A stretch of 50,511 bases of DNA from Micromonospora coerulea (GCF_016598485.1 NZ_JAEMUW010000033.1:1-50511); one strand, 5' to 3'. Numbered from the stretch's first letter, positions 40,477 to 49,591 are shown. The notes: generated by a model from the letters alone, not told the origin. Translations and numbers: made by a program.

Positions 40477-43139
40477 TGTTGTTCCCCTTCGCTCGGTACG
40501 CCCGGCATGAAAATCTCCCTGGTCTCCTCGGCCTCCGCGCGCCGCACGCCGCCGTAGTACCGGGACAGCATGCCGCCGACCGCGTCCGGATCCGGATCGT
40601 GGTGCGGCGCGGGCTCGTCGGGGCGAGCGGACCGGGTGACCGCGGCGAGCTGGGCCATCGGCACCCGTACCGGCAGACCCCGCTCGTTGGTCCCTCCGGT
40701 CACTGGCGTCTGAACGGGCGGCGGTGTCACACCGAGGGTCGACGACGACGACCCCTGCCGGGAGAACCAGCCGCCGCCGGCGCGCGGCCCGGCCGCCGGA
40801 GTCAGCACGTTCTCGGCCCGGGCCGGCCGCGGCGCCACCGGCGGCTCCGGTCGCCGGCCCGCCAGGGGCAGCTCCGTCGCCGGCTCGGCCGGCCCGCCCG
40901 CCACCGGCATCCCCGTGGGCGGCGCCGGCGGTTCGCCCGCCACCGGCTGCTCCGCGGGCCCGGCAGGCGGGCCGGTGGACGGCTCCGGCCGGCGCCCGGC
41001 CACGGGCAGCCCGGTCGGTTCCGGACGGCGCGGCGCCGGCACCGCCGCCACCGGCACGGCGGGCGGGGTGGCCGGCCGGGTGGCCGCGATGACCTGGGTG
41101 GTCAGCATCCGGGGCGAGGCCGGCGCGTCCAGCTCGGGGGCCGGCGCCGGCGCCAGCAGCTCGGCCGGGATCCGCACCTGGGCGACCAGGCCGTCCGGCC
41201 CGCCCTGAAGGCGGACCTGGACGCGGTGCCGGGCACCGAGGTGACTGATCACGAACAGACCCATCCGCTCCGAGGCGGCGACGTCGGCCGCCGGCGGCTC
41301 CGCCAGCAGGACGTTCGCTTCCGCCAGGGCGCTCGGACTCATGCCCAGCCCCTGGTCGGCGATCTCCACCAGTGCCCCGAGGCCCTCGGCGCGGGCGGTG
41401 ACCGCGACGGTGGTGTCCGGCCGGGAGAACGCCGTGGCATTCTCCAGCAGCTCGGCGAAGAGGTGCACCAGGTCGCCGACGGCGTGCCCCACCACGTGCA
41501 GGTCCGCGCTGCCGGCGTGGCGGACCCGCTGGTACTGCTCGATCTCGGCACTGGCGGCGAGCAGGACCGCGCCCAGACCGACCGGCCGGTTCCACCGCCG
41601 GGTGGACTCCGTGCCGGCCAGCACCAGCAGGCTCTCGTCGTTGCGGCGCATCCGGGCGGCCAGATGGTCCAGCTTGAACAGGTTCTCCAGCTGCTCCGGG
41701 TCGCCCTCCTCGCGTTCCAGGTCGTCGAGGAGTTCGAGCTGCCGCTCGACGAGCACCTGGCTGCGGCGGGCCAGGTTGACGAACATGGCGTTGACGTTGC
41801 GGCGCATCAGCGCCTGCTCGACCGCGACGCTGACCGCGCTGCGGTGCACCGCCACGAACGCCTCGGCCAGCTCGCCAATCTCGTCCAGCGAGCGGACCAC
41901 GGCGGGCGGCACGTCGATCCCGGTCACCGGGCTGTCCACCGCGCGCAGCCGGTCCAGGGCGTCGGGGAGCTCCACCTGCGCGATCCGCAGCGCCTGGCTG
42001 CGCAGCAGCCGCATGGACCGGGCGATGGAGCGACCGATGAGCAGCGAGGTCAGCACGGCCACCAGGAGCACCGCGAGGATGCCGCCGACCACCAGCAGGG
42101 TGTCTTGCAACTGCCCCGAGCTGGCGTCGTCGGCGCGGCGTACGGCGTCGTCGAGCACCTCGCCCTCGAGCTGCCGGAGCAGCTCCTGGCGCTCGTCGCT
42201 GGCCGCCCACCACTGTGGTGCGGGCAGCACCGCGGGTGCGGCGACGCCGGTGGGCAGCGTCCTCTCCTCCAGCCGGATCGCCGAGACGAACGCCGGGTCC
42301 ACCGAGGTCTGGTCGTAGCGGCGGACCTGATCGGCGGTGGCGGCCACCCGGAACGCGCCCAGCGCGGTCAGCTGCTGGGCCCGCAGGTCGGTCAGGGTCA
42401 CCTGGTCGTCCGGCTCGTACCGGCCGGCGCGGGCGGCGGCATAGAGCTGGCCGCGGATCCGCGAGGAGAGCTCCTTGACCCGGGAGAGCTGCACGTAGCG
42501 CAGCACGGCGTCGGTGAGCGCCCGCTCGTCGTCGCCGGGCGAGGGCTCGGCCAGCAGGTTGAGCAGCGCGTCGACGGCCCGGTGGTAGTTGCTCAGGATG
42601 GTGTCGCTGCTGAGCACCGCGGGCGGCACCGCGGCCCGGATGTAGATGACCTGGTCGTACGCCTCCAGGGCCTCTGAGTAGGCGACCCGCCAGGCGGCGT
42701 CGGCGTCGGCGAGCGGCTCGGCCGCGCCGCGCAGGTCGGCCAGCGCCTGGTCGGAGGCGGTCTGCAGCGGCTTCAGCGCGCTGATGGCGGCGTCCCGCTC
42801 GGGGCCGCCGGCGGACCGGTGCAGCGCCGCCAGCTCGCCCGCGGTCCGGTCCCGTTCCTGCTGGAGCCGGTCCACCGCGGCGGTGATCTGCCGACCGATG
42901 CCGACCTGCTGGGCGAACTCGCTCAACGCGGTGGTCTGCCCGACCAGTCCCCGGGTCTGGACGCCGGCCAGGACCAGGAAGGCGACCGTGGGGATGATCA
43001 GCACGGTGGCGAGCTTGGTACGCATTCGCCAGTCGCGCAGCCGGAAGGGGGAACGCCTGCGGTGGGGCACGACCCGGACGTCGAACCGGCGCCGGCGGTG
43101 GTTCGAGACGCCCCGATCCGCTTCGGGACCTGCGCCCAC
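40473..43139 (-). CDS. Nitrate/nitrite-sensor-type histidine kinase (CvnA-like)
   Basis: An 888-residue membrane sensor. I chose the GTG at 43139 because GAGGAGG lies just upstream; an ATG at 43214 is possible. Order: Arg-rich cytoplasmic N-terminus ending FRLRDWRMRTK; transmembrane helix (VLIIPTVAFLVLAGV); an extracellular nitrate-sensing-like helical domain of about 300 residues with QERDRTAGELAAL; a second transmembrane helix (LLVVGGILAVLLVAVLTSLL); HAMP-like region; phosphoacceptor-like helix KLDHLAARMRRNDESLLVL; N box ELLENATAFS; and G box DQGLGMS. The ~200-residue Pro-rich tail has repeated PVAGRRPEP-type units. It is the first gene of a two-gene operon with the roadblock protein, and its signal is unknown. 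Confidence 0.9.
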   Translation of the reverse strand: MGAGPEADRGVSNHRRRRFDVRVVPHRRRSPFRLRDWRMRTKLATVLIIPTVAFLVLAGVQTRGLVGQTTALSEFAQQVGIGRQITAAVDRLQQERDRTAGELAALHRSAGGPERDAAISALKPLQTASDQALADLRGAAEPLADADAAWRVAYSEALEAYDQVIYIRAAVPPAVLSSDTILSNYHRAVDALLNLLAEPSPGDDERALTDAVLRYVQLSRVKELSSRIRGQLYAAARAGRYEPDDQVTLTDLRAQQLTALGAFRVAATADQVRRYDQTSVDPAFVSAIRLEERTLPTGVAAPAVLPAPQWWAASDERQELLRQLEGEVLDDAVRRADDASSGQLQDTLLVVGGILAVLLVAVLTSLLIGRSIARSMRLLRSQALRIAQVELPDALDRLRAVDSPVTGIDVPPAVVRSLDEIGELAEAFVAVHRSAVSVAVEQALMRRNVNAMFVNLARRSQVLVERQLELLDDLEREEGDPEQLENLFKLDHLAARMRRNDESLLVLAGTESTRRWNRPVGLGAVLLAASAEIEQYQRVRHAGSADLHVVGHAVGDLVHLFAELLENATAFSRPDTTVAVTARAEGLGALVEIADQGLGMSPSALAEANVLLAEPPAADVAASERMGLFVISHLGARHRVQVRLQGGPDGLVAQVRIPAELLAPAPAPELDAPASPRMLTTQVIAATRPATPPAVPVAAVPAPRRPEPTGLPVAGRRPEPSTGPPAGPAEQPVAGEPPAPPTGMPVAGGPAEPATELPLAGRRPEPPVAPRPARAENVLTPAAGPRAGGGWFSRQGSSSSTLGVTPPPVQTPVTGGTNERGLPVRVPMAQLAAVTRSARPDEPAPHHDPDPDAVGGMLSRYYGGVRRAEAEETREIFMPGVPSEGEQQ

Positions 43140-43263
43140 ACTGCCTCCTCGGTCCCTCGCCTCCACCACCTCGGGGAGCGCAGTCCATCCAACCAGGCCG
43201 GTGGACGGTGTCAACGGCCCGGCGTGCCGGTGAAGGAGGAAGGTCAGCCCGGCCGGGGGCCGG

Positions 43264-44640
43264 TTACGGCGCGTCCGTCTCGTCCGTCCGGCCGATACCG
43301 CCGACCCGGGCGCCGTCGGCGACGCGGCCCAACGCCACCAGCGCGGCCCCGGTCGCGCCGATCTCCGGATGCCGCTGGTGCCGGACCGGTCGCGGCGCCA
43401 GTGCGGCGACGAACGCCTGCCGCCACCATGTCGAGGCGGCCATCGCGCCCCCGCCGAGCACCACCTCGGCCGGCGTCGCCACCTCGGACTCCAGCACCGT
43501 CAGGTCCTCGGCGACCATCTTGCACAGGCCGCTCATCAGCCCGGCGAGCATCTCCACGGCGGTGGTGCCGAAACTGAGGCCGCGCAGCTCGCCCGAGCCG
43601 GCCGGCGCCAGGCCGGGAGGCCGGTCGCCGCCGAAGCGGGGGTCGGTCCGCATCGGCTCGTCCGGCGGCACCCGGGCCAGCGCCGCGTGCAGCTCGGCGC
43701 CCTCGGGCAACCGCAGCTCCCGCTTCGCCCAGGTGAAGAGGTTCCCCCCGCTGGAGTACGCCGCCCCGGTCACCACGTGCTCGTGGTCCACCCGGTAGCG
43801 CCAGAGCTGCTCGGGCAGCGGCGGCAGCTCCGCGCCGGCCGGCACGGGCTGGATGAGGCGTACCGCGGCCGAGGTGCCCACGGTGATGGCGGCCCGGGTG
43901 GGGTCGACGCAGCCGGAGCCGATGTTGGACGCGGCGCCGTCGCCCACCGGCGCGGCCCACCGGGCCGCGGCCAGTTGCGGCCACCGGCGGGCGTGCTCCG
44001 GTCGCAGCCGGCCGTGCCACCCCTGCGGGGCCAACCCGGGCAGCTCACCGGGGCGCACGTCGGCCAGCGCGCAGGCCTCGGCATCCCACACCAGCCGACG
44101 CAGGTCGAGCAGCCCGGTGCCGGAGGCCATCGACATGGACATCGGCGCCTCGGCGAGCAGGGTACCGAGGACGTACTCGGCCAGACCGGCGAAGCGGGCC
44201 ACCGGGCTGCCCGCGCGCCCGCGCAGCCAGGGCAACCGCATCGTCCAGTAGCAACGGTGCCACCAGGCGCCGGTGCGCTGGTGGAAGGCGTCCGGGTCGG
44301 CCGGGCCGGCCGCGCCGGCGGGTGGCATCGCCCGGGTGTCCAACCAGGTCAGCACGGGGCCGAGCGGCGCGCCGTCGACGTCCAGCGGGACCACCGAGTG
44401 CCACTGCGCGGAGGTGGCCACCAGCTCGATGTCGCGCAGGTGACCCGCGGCGGCCAGCTCGTCCAGGCACTCGACCAGGCAGGCCAGGTAGCCGGGGCCG
44501 TCCAGGGTGCCGCTGCCCTCCTCGCCGGTGGCCAGCCGCACCTTCCGCCGGGCCAGCGCGCCGGGCCGCGGGACGGCGTCCCCGTCCAGCACCAGTCCCC
44601 GTACCGACGAGGTGCCCAGGTCGAGAGCGAGAATGTTCAT
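43264..44640 (-). CDS. FGGY-family carbohydrate kinase (gluconokinase-like)
   Basis: A 458-residue sugar kinase. The phosphate-1 loop is LALDLGTSSVRGLVLDG at the N-terminus. The actin-like ATPase motifs continue with QWHSVVPLD, VGDGAASNIGSGC, TVGTSAAVRL and the adenosine loop LGGGAMAASTWWRQAF. The organisation resembles bacterial gluconate/xylulose kinases. The sugar is not certain, and no transporter or dehydrogenase neighbours help. It is divergent from the trp leader, sharing a ~110-bp promoter region. Confidence 0.88.
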   Translation of the reverse strand: MNILALDLGTSSVRGLVLDGDAVPRPGALARRKVRLATGEEGSGTLDGPGYLACLVECLDELAAAGHLRDIELVATSAQWHSVVPLDVDGAPLGPVLTWLDTRAMPPAGAAGPADPDAFHQRTGAWWHRCYWTMRLPWLRGRAGSPVARFAGLAEYVLGTLLAEAPMSMSMASGTGLLDLRRLVWDAEACALADVRPGELPGLAPQGWHGRLRPEHARRWPQLAAARWAAPVGDGAASNIGSGCVDPTRAAITVGTSAAVRLIQPVPAGAELPPLPEQLWRYRVDHEHVVTGAAYSSGGNLFTWAKRELRLPEGAELHAALARVPPDEPMRTDPRFGGDRPPGLAPAGSGELRGLSFGTTAVEMLAGLMSGLCKMVAEDLTVLESEVATPAEVVLGGGAMAASTWWRQAFVAALAPRPVRHQRHPEIGATGAALVALGRVADGARVGGIGRTDETDAP

Positions 44641-44748
44641 CGCCGGTCAACCTACCCGGCGAGGCGGTCGGGGAAGCCAAGATCCGGACTCGGGCGGGGC
44701 GGGACGATCGGGTTCCCGGCGGCCCTCGCGTCGCGTACAGTGATCGCC

Positions 44749-44808
44749 ATGCTCGCGCACCTGTCCTGCTGGTGGCCCGCCGACGCGGCGGCCCATCCCC
44801 GCGCGTAG
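44749..44808 (+). CDS. trpL: trp leader peptide (attenuator)
   Basis: A 19-codon frame, MLAHLSCWWPADAAAHPRA, with tandem Trp codons (TGGTGG) in the middle, 93 bases before an anthranilate synthase gene. Tandem Trp codons followed by a GC hairpin are the classical ribosome-mediated attenuator of actinomycete trpE genes. Ribosome stalling at Trp8-Trp9 when charged tRNA-Trp is short would favour an antiterminator using GCCGACGCGGCGGC near 44780 over the terminator downstream. Confidence 0.9.
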   Translation: MLAHLSCWWPADAAAHPRA

Positions 44809-44817
44809 CTTCCCCAC

Positions 44818-44841
44818 GCGGCCGCCCGACGAGGCGGCCGC
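44818..44841 (+). terminator. trp attenuator terminator hairpin
   Basis: GCGGCCGCC (44818-44826) and GGCGGCCGC (44833-44841) form a perfect 9-bp stem with a 6-nt loop, 9 bases after the leader stop. A short pyrimidine-rich run, GGTCTCTTCCC, follows. Its left arm can compete with the GGCGGC inside the leader coding region. Confidence 0.75.
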
Positions 44842-44901
44842 CGGTCTCTTCCCGGCATCCCGGGTCGCCCCGCTGGCGGCTCCCGGCCCGAGGAGACCCC
44901 G

Positions 44902-46875
44902 ATGACCCGCCCGCACGACCTGCTCGCCGCCGTCGCCGACGGCGCCGACCCCGGCCCCTTCGCCCTCGTCCGCCGCGAGGGCACCGACCACCTCGAACTC
45001 TTCACCGGCACCGTGGGCACGGCCGGCCGGCTCGCCGACATCCCGCTGCCCGACGGCCCGCCCGGGCCGCGCACGCTGGCCCTGGTCCCGTACCGGCAGA
45101 TCAGCGAGCGGGGCTTCGCCTGCATCGACGACGGGGCACCACTGGAGTGCCTGGCGATCACCGGGCACCACCGGATCGGCCTGGTCGACGCCCTCGCCGT
45201 GCTGCCCGACCAGCCGGTACGGACCACCGGGGCGGGCTTCGACAGCACCGACGACGAGTACGCGGCGACCGTCGGCCGGGTCCTCGCCGACGAGATCGGC
45301 CGGGGCGAGGGCGCCAACTTCGTCATCCACCGCACCATGCGCGCCACCGTGCAGGGGCCCCCGCTGGTGGCGGCGCTGGCCGCGCTGCGCCGGCTGCTGC
45401 TGCGCGAGCGCGGCGCGTACTGGACGTTCGTGGTGCACACCGGCACCCGGATCCTGGTCGGGGCGAGCCCGGAGCGACACGTCAGCGTCGACGACGGCCT
45501 GGTGATGATGAACCCGATCAGCGGCACCTTCCGGCACACCGGCACCGCGGCGGACCGGGACGCGCTGCTGCGCTTCCTCCACGACCCGAAGGAGGTCGAG
45601 GAGCTGTACATGGTGCTCGACGAGGAGTTGAAGATGATGGCGACGGTCGCCGAGCACGGCGGCCAGGTGGTCGGGCCGTACCTGAAGGAGATGGCGCATC
45701 TCGCGCACACCGAGTACCTGCTCGCCGGCCGCGGCTCCCGGGACGTCCGCGAGGTGCTGCGCGAGACGATGTTCGCCCCGACGGTCACCGGCAGTCCGAT
45801 GGAGAACGCCTGCCGGGTGATCGCCCGGCACGAGCGGACCGGGCGCCGCTACTACGCCGGGGTCCTCGCGCTGCTCGGCCGCGACGACGCGGGCCGGCAG
45901 ACCATGGACGCGCCGATCCTGATCCGCACCGCGGAGATCTCCCCCACCGGCGCGCTGCGGGTACCGGTCGGGGCGACCCTGGTCCGGCACTCCACCGCCG
46001 CCGGCGAGGTGGCGGAGACACACGCGAAGGCGGCCGGGGTGCTGGCCGCGCTCGGCCTCGGCCCGGACGCGCCATCGGCCGGCCCCGGCGCGGCGGTCGG
46101 CCACGACCAGTCCGGCTCGGCGGGTCCGGCGCCGCGTCGCGACCCGGCGGGGTCGCTGGCCAACGATCCGGAGGTGCGCGCGGCGCTCGCCGCCCGCAAC
46201 GCCCCGCTGGCCCGCTTCTGGCTCGACCAGCGCACGCCCCGCGCGGCCGCGTTGCCCGGGCTGGCCGGGCGGCGGGCGCTGATCGTGGACGGCGAGGACA
46301 CCTTCACCGCGATGCTCGCGCACCAACTCGGTGCCCTCGGCCTGCGGGTGGACCGCCGCGACTGGCGGGCACCCGCCCCGGTGGACGGGTACGACCTGGT
46401 GGTCGTCGGTCCCGGGCCGGGTGACCCGGGCGACCTGGGCGCACCGAAGATGGCGGCGATGCGGGCCCTGCTGGCCGGCCTGCTGGACGCCGGCCGGCCC
46501 ACGCTGGCGGTCTGCCTCGGGCATCAGCTGCTCTCCGGACTGCTCGGGCTGCCGCTGCACCGGCGGGAGGCGCCGTACCAGGGGTTGCAGCGGGACGTGA
46601 CGGTCTTCGGCGCGACCCGCCGGGTGGGCTTCTACTCCACCTTCACGGCACTGGCCGACGCCGACCGGGTGGCCACCGCGTACGGGCCGGTGGAGCTGTC
46701 CCGGGACCCGGCGGACGGGTCGGTGCACGCGCTGCGCGGACCCGGCTTCGCCGGGGTGCAGTTCCACCCGGAGTCGGTGCTCAGCCGGGACGGCCTGGCC
46801 GTACTGGCCGACCTGCTGGGGCACCTGCTCGCCCAGGCGGCCCTGACCGGGCATGGACCGGCCGATCGGGGGTAG
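44902..46875 (+). CDS. Fused anthranilate synthase TrpE-TrpG
   Basis: A 657-residue fusion of a chorismate-binding TrpE domain (about 1-400) and a class I glutamine amidotransferase (about 440-650), start preceded by GAGGAG. TrpE marks: NFVIHRTMRA, GASPERHVSV, MNPISGTFRHTG, DEELKMMATV and GSPMENACRVIARHE. Amidotransferase marks: VVVGPGPGDPG, the nucleophile Cys in AVCLGHQLLSG and the His-Glu pair in FHPESVLS. It converts chorismate plus glutamine to anthranilate. The TrpE-TrpG order and length are also those of PhzE (aminodeoxyisochorismate synthase). The Trp leader upstream favours a tryptophan-pathway role. No phenazine or other trp genes are adjacent. Confidence 0.9.
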   Translation: MTRPHDLLAAVADGADPGPFALVRREGTDHLELFTGTVGTAGRLADIPLPDGPPGPRTLALVPYRQISERGFACIDDGAPLECLAITGHHRIGLVDALAVLPDQPVRTTGAGFDSTDDEYAATVGRVLADEIGRGEGANFVIHRTMRATVQGPPLVAALAALRRLLLRERGAYWTFVVHTGTRILVGASPERHVSVDDGLVMMNPISGTFRHTGTAADRDALLRFLHDPKEVEELYMVLDEELKMMATVAEHGGQVVGPYLKEMAHLAHTEYLLAGRGSRDVREVLRETMFAPTVTGSPMENACRVIARHERTGRRYYAGVLALLGRDDAGRQTMDAPILIRTAEISPTGALRVPVGATLVRHSTAAGEVAETHAKAAGVLAALGLGPDAPSAGPGAAVGHDQSGSAGPAPRRDPAGSLANDPEVRAALAARNAPLARFWLDQRTPRAAALPGLAGRRALIVDGEDTFTAMLAHQLGALGLRVDRRDWRAPAPVDGYDLVVVGPGPGDPGDLGAPKMAAMRALLAGLLDAGRPTLAVCLGHQLLSGLLGLPLHRREAPYQGLQRDVTVFGATRRVGFYSTFTALADADRVATAYGPVELSRDPADGSVHALRGPGFAGVQFHPESVLSRDGLAVLADLLGHLLAQAALTGHGPADRG

Positions 46876-46944
46876 GGCGGAGGGCGGCCGGTGGTCCGGA
46901 CGGGTCGAGAGCCCTCGTCCGGCCACCGGTCGCCACGGCCGGGG

Positions 46945-47562
46945 TCAGCCGGCCAGGCCCTTCTTCAGCGCCGTGCCGATCTGCACCGCCCGGCGGACCG
47001 TCAGCGAGGTCGCGGTGCGCGCGATGTCGTCCGGCGCGGTCTCGCCGTTGTTGCTGGTGTGCGAGGCGCCGTACGGGTTGCCGGAGGTGTACTGGCTCGG
47101 CTCGGTGTAGCCGGGGGTCACCACGATGCCGCCCCAGTGGTAGAAGATCGTGAACATCGAGAGCAGGGTCGACTCCTGGCCGCCGTGCGAGGTGGCCGTC
47201 GAGGTGAAGCCGGAGTAGACCTTGTTGGTCAGCGAGCCCTGCGCCCAGAGCGGGCCGGTGGTGTCGATGAACTGCTTGAGCTGGGCGGCGATCATGCCGT
47301 ACCGGGTGGGCGAGCCGAAGATCACCACGTCGGCCCAGGTGATGTCGTCGAGCTGCGCCTCGTCGACCTCCTGGGTCTCCAGGTGGTGGGCCTGCCACCC
47401 CGAGTTGGAGCGGATCGCCTCGTCGGGCGCCAGCTCACGTACCTTGCGCAGGCGCACCTCGGCCCCCGCCTCACCGGCGGCCTCGACCGCCGCCTGCGCC
47501 ATCTGGTAGGTGATGCCGGTCGCGCTGTAGTAGATCACCGCGACCTTGGTCCGACCATCCAT
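46945..47562 (-). CDS. wrbA: WrbA-type NAD(P)H:quinone oxidoreductase
   Basis: A 205-residue flavodoxin-like protein. The FMN phosphate loop is YYSATGITYQMA. Other WrbA hallmarks are DVVIFGSPTRYGMIAAQLKQ and TTGPLWAQGSLTNKVYSGF followed by TSTATSHGGQE; the tail has SHTSNNGE. Members reduce quinones by two electrons using FMN and NAD(P)H and protect against redox cycling. The gene appears monocistronic. Confidence 0.95.
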   Translation of the reverse strand: MDGRTKVAVIYYSATGITYQMAQAAVEAAGEAGAEVRLRKVRELAPDEAIRSNSGWQAHHLETQEVDEAQLDDITWADVVIFGSPTRYGMIAAQLKQFIDTTGPLWAQGSLTNKVYSGFTSTATSHGGQESTLLSMFTIFYHWGGIVVTPGYTEPSQYTSGNPYGASHTSNNGETAPDDIARTATSLTVRRAVQIGTALKKGLAG

Positions 47563-47773
47563 CAGACGTTCCCCTCCTCAAATCGGATCAGCTTCGGCGA
47601 CTACCCGTTACTTGCACCGTCAAACAGTCATCGAAGCCGGTCACTCCGCGGCGGCTCAAGATTTGCGCAAGTTCCCATCGACACCGGTGCCCGCGCTCCG
47701 CCGGCCGGCGATCCTGATCGCACCGGTGCCGGCCGAACCCCGCCGCCGCCCCGCGCCGGAGGCCTGAACGGGG

Positions 47774-47813
47774 GATCGCGCTCCGCCGGCAAGGAGGCTG
47801 GCGTAGCGCGATC
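47774..47813. terminator. Inverted repeat after the DUF3037 gene
   Basis: GATCGCGCT (47774-47782) and AGCGCGATC (47805-47813) are 9-bp inverted arms around a GC-rich 22-nt centre, 5 bases past the minus-strand DUF3037 stop. The position suits a terminator for the HipA-like/DUF3037 operon, though no T-run is seen. Confidence 0.5.
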
Positions 47814-47818
47814 AGGGG

Positions 47819-48187
47819 TCAGCGGACCAGGGTGTCCATCAGCCGGTCAAGCTCCGCCGCCGGATCGTCGGTCAGCCCGGTGTGCACCGGACCGGCCTGG
47901 ATCATCGTGCTCTTGGGCGCGGCCAGCCAGCGGAACCGCTCCCCCGGCTTCATCGTCCGTGCCGGGCCGTCACCGCCGCAGGTCCGGTCCCAGGAGTCCA
48001 GCGCCGCCGCCACCGCGTCCAGGTCGACGTCGGGGGCCAGGGCGCGGGCCCGGTCGGCGTCCAGGTGGGTCCGCGCGCCCAGGAAGCCCCGGCCCTGGCA
48101 GTACAGGAGCACGCCCACGTTGATCTGCTCGCCGCGTTCCACCCGGGGCACCAGCCGGATCACCGCGTACTCGAAGGGCTCTCTCAT
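47819..48187 (-). CDS. DUF3037 family protein
   Basis: A 122-residue protein beginning MREPFEYAVIRLVPRVERGE followed by QINVGVLLYCQGRGFL, the DUF3037 signature; it ends with an LDRLMDTLVR helix. Its ATG overlaps the stop of the HipA-like kinase by 4 bp, so the two are co-translated. DUF3037 proteins commonly accompany HipA-like proteins. A role as partner or antidote is conceivable but unproven. Confidence 0.85.
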   Translation of the reverse strand: MREPFEYAVIRLVPRVERGEQINVGVLLYCQGRGFLGARTHLDADRARALAPDVDLDAVAAALDSWDRTCGGDGPARTMKPGERFRWLAAPKSTMIQAGPVHTGLTDDPAAELDRLMDTLVR

Positions 48188-48951
48188 GCCGCGCTCCCGG
48201 TGGGCAACCAGGCGTCGGTCCGGGCGACCCGGCGGACCAGGTGGTCCAGGTACGCCGCCCGGGCCGCGTCGGGGGTGTCGAAGTCCGGACCGGTCAGCCA
48301 CTCCCCCGGCACCAGCGCCAGCACCTCGGTGAGCAGCTCCCGGTCGACCCGCGGGGCCAGCTCCGCGTCGGCCTCCGCCAGCCGGGTGGCGTACGGGGCG
48401 AGCACGTGGTCGTCGGCCCGGTAGGCGCGGTGCACGGCGGCCTCGGCGCGCGGCCAGTTGTGGTGGAAGTACAGCGTGGCACCGTGATCGATCAGCCACA
48501 GCTGCCGGTGCCACATCAGCAGGTTGGGGTTGCGCCAGCTCCGGTCGACGTTCTCGGTGTACGCGTCGAACCAGAGCACCCGGGAGGCCAGGTCCGCGTC
48601 GACCGGGTGGGCGACCGGGTCGTAGCCGAGGGCGCCGGGCAGGAAGTCCATCCCCAGGTTCGCGCCGCCGCTGTTGCGCAGCAGCTCCTGCACCTCCTGG
48701 TCGGGCTCGGCCCGGCCAATGACCGGGTCGATGGTAAGCACCACCAGCCGGGGCACGGCCAGCCCGAGCCGGCGGGCCAGCTCGCCGCAGATCACCTCGG
48801 CGACCAGCGCCTTGGGCCCCTGCCCGGCGCCGCGGAACTTCGCCACGTAGGTGCCGAGGTCGTCGGCCTCCACCACACCGGGCAGCGAGCCGCCCTCGCG
48901 CAGTGGGGTGACGTACCGGATGCCGGTGACCTGACGGAGCACGCCGCCCAC
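48184..48951 (-). CDS. HipA-like kinase-fold protein
   Basis: About 255 residues with a HipA-like C-terminal kinase fold: YVAKFRGAGQGPKALVAEVI (nucleotide-binding Lys region), ELARRLGLAVP, WFDAYTENVDRSWRNPNLL (catalytic-loop-like D-x4-N-x-DR) and LWLIDHGATLYFHH (metal-binding Asp). It is shorter than true HipA (about 440 residues) and lacks the N-terminal lobe. The GTG at 48951 is used; a GTG nine bases downstream is an alternative. It is the first gene of the pair with DUF3037. Function as a toxin or regulatory kinase is not established. Confidence 0.8.
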   Translation of the reverse strand: MGGVLRQVTGIRYVTPLREGGSLPGVVEADDLGTYVAKFRGAGQGPKALVAEVICGELARRLGLAVPRLVVLTIDPVIGRAEPDQEVQELLRNSGGANLGMDFLPGALGYDPVAHPVDADLASRVLWFDAYTENVDRSWRNPNLLMWHRQLWLIDHGATLYFHHNWPRAEAAVHRAYRADDHVLAPYATRLAEADAELAPRVDRELLTEVLALVPGEWLTGPDFDTPDAARAAYLDHLVRRVARTDAWLPTGSAA

Positions 48952-48990
48952 CCTAGTCCGGGCCGACCGGCGCTCCCCCGGGCCGGTCGA

Positions 48991-49398
48991 TCAGTCGTTG
49001 AGCTTGTCGCGCAGGTCGGTGACCCGCTTCTCCAGCCGGTCCACCGCCTGCTCGTTGTTGAGGAAGGTGCTGACGCCGGCGGCGAGCGCCAGCCCGATCA
49101 GCACCGCCAGGGCGCTGAGCACCAGGCCACCGATGGCCACGCCGCGTCCGGTCACCCCGGGACGCCGGCTCATCTTCAGCCCGAAGATGCCCAGGATGAC
49201 GCCGATGATGCCGAGCAGCAGCCCCACCGACGCCAGGATCGCGGTGAGCACGCTGAGCAGCGCGGCCACCCCGAAGACCAGCGCGAAGGTGGCTGCGGCG
49301 CTGGTTTTGGCTGGTGTCCCCTGAGCGCCCGGGCTCCCCGGGTTCATGGGACGGGCGGACCTACCGGCACCGGGGGCCGGCTCACTTGACGCTGTCAT
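48991..49398 (-). CDS. Small membrane protein, DUF4190-like, with C-terminal coiled coil
   Basis: A 135-residue protein. The ATG at 49398 has GAGGTGTGGGA upstream. After a Pro/Ser-rich start come two hydrophobic hairpin helices (FALVFGVAALLSVLTAILAS and GLLLGIIGVILGIFGLKMSR) and a third helix (VAIGGLVLSALAVLIGLALA), as in DUF4190 proteins. The C-terminal heptad-like stretch DRLEKRVTDLRDKLND probably forms a coiled coil. Function is unknown. Confidence 0.75.
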   Translation of the reverse strand: MTASSEPAPGAGRSARPMNPGSPGAQGTPAKTSAAATFALVFGVAALLSVLTAILASVGLLLGIIGVILGIFGLKMSRRPGVTGRGVAIGGLVLSALAVLIGLALAAGVSTFLNNEQAVDRLEKRVTDLRDKLND

Positions 49399-49591
49399 TC
49401 CCACACCTCGCATTCCTCGCGACGGTCGCGGCCCTCGCATCCCCGTTGCTCCGGCACTTATGCGTCGGGTCAGGTCCAGTTCCGGCACCGCCGCTCCTCT
49501 TCTCCTGCTGCTCCTATTCGTCCCGGATCCCGTGCATGACGCTGGCCGCCTAGGGGATCCAGGTCGTGACCCACGAGAGGAAGGACGAACC

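Noticed and set aside
44902..46875. Phenazine pathway gene phzE
   Set aside because: The TrpE-TrpG layout fits, but no other phz genes are nearby, and a Trp-Trp leader with attenuator points to tryptophan control.
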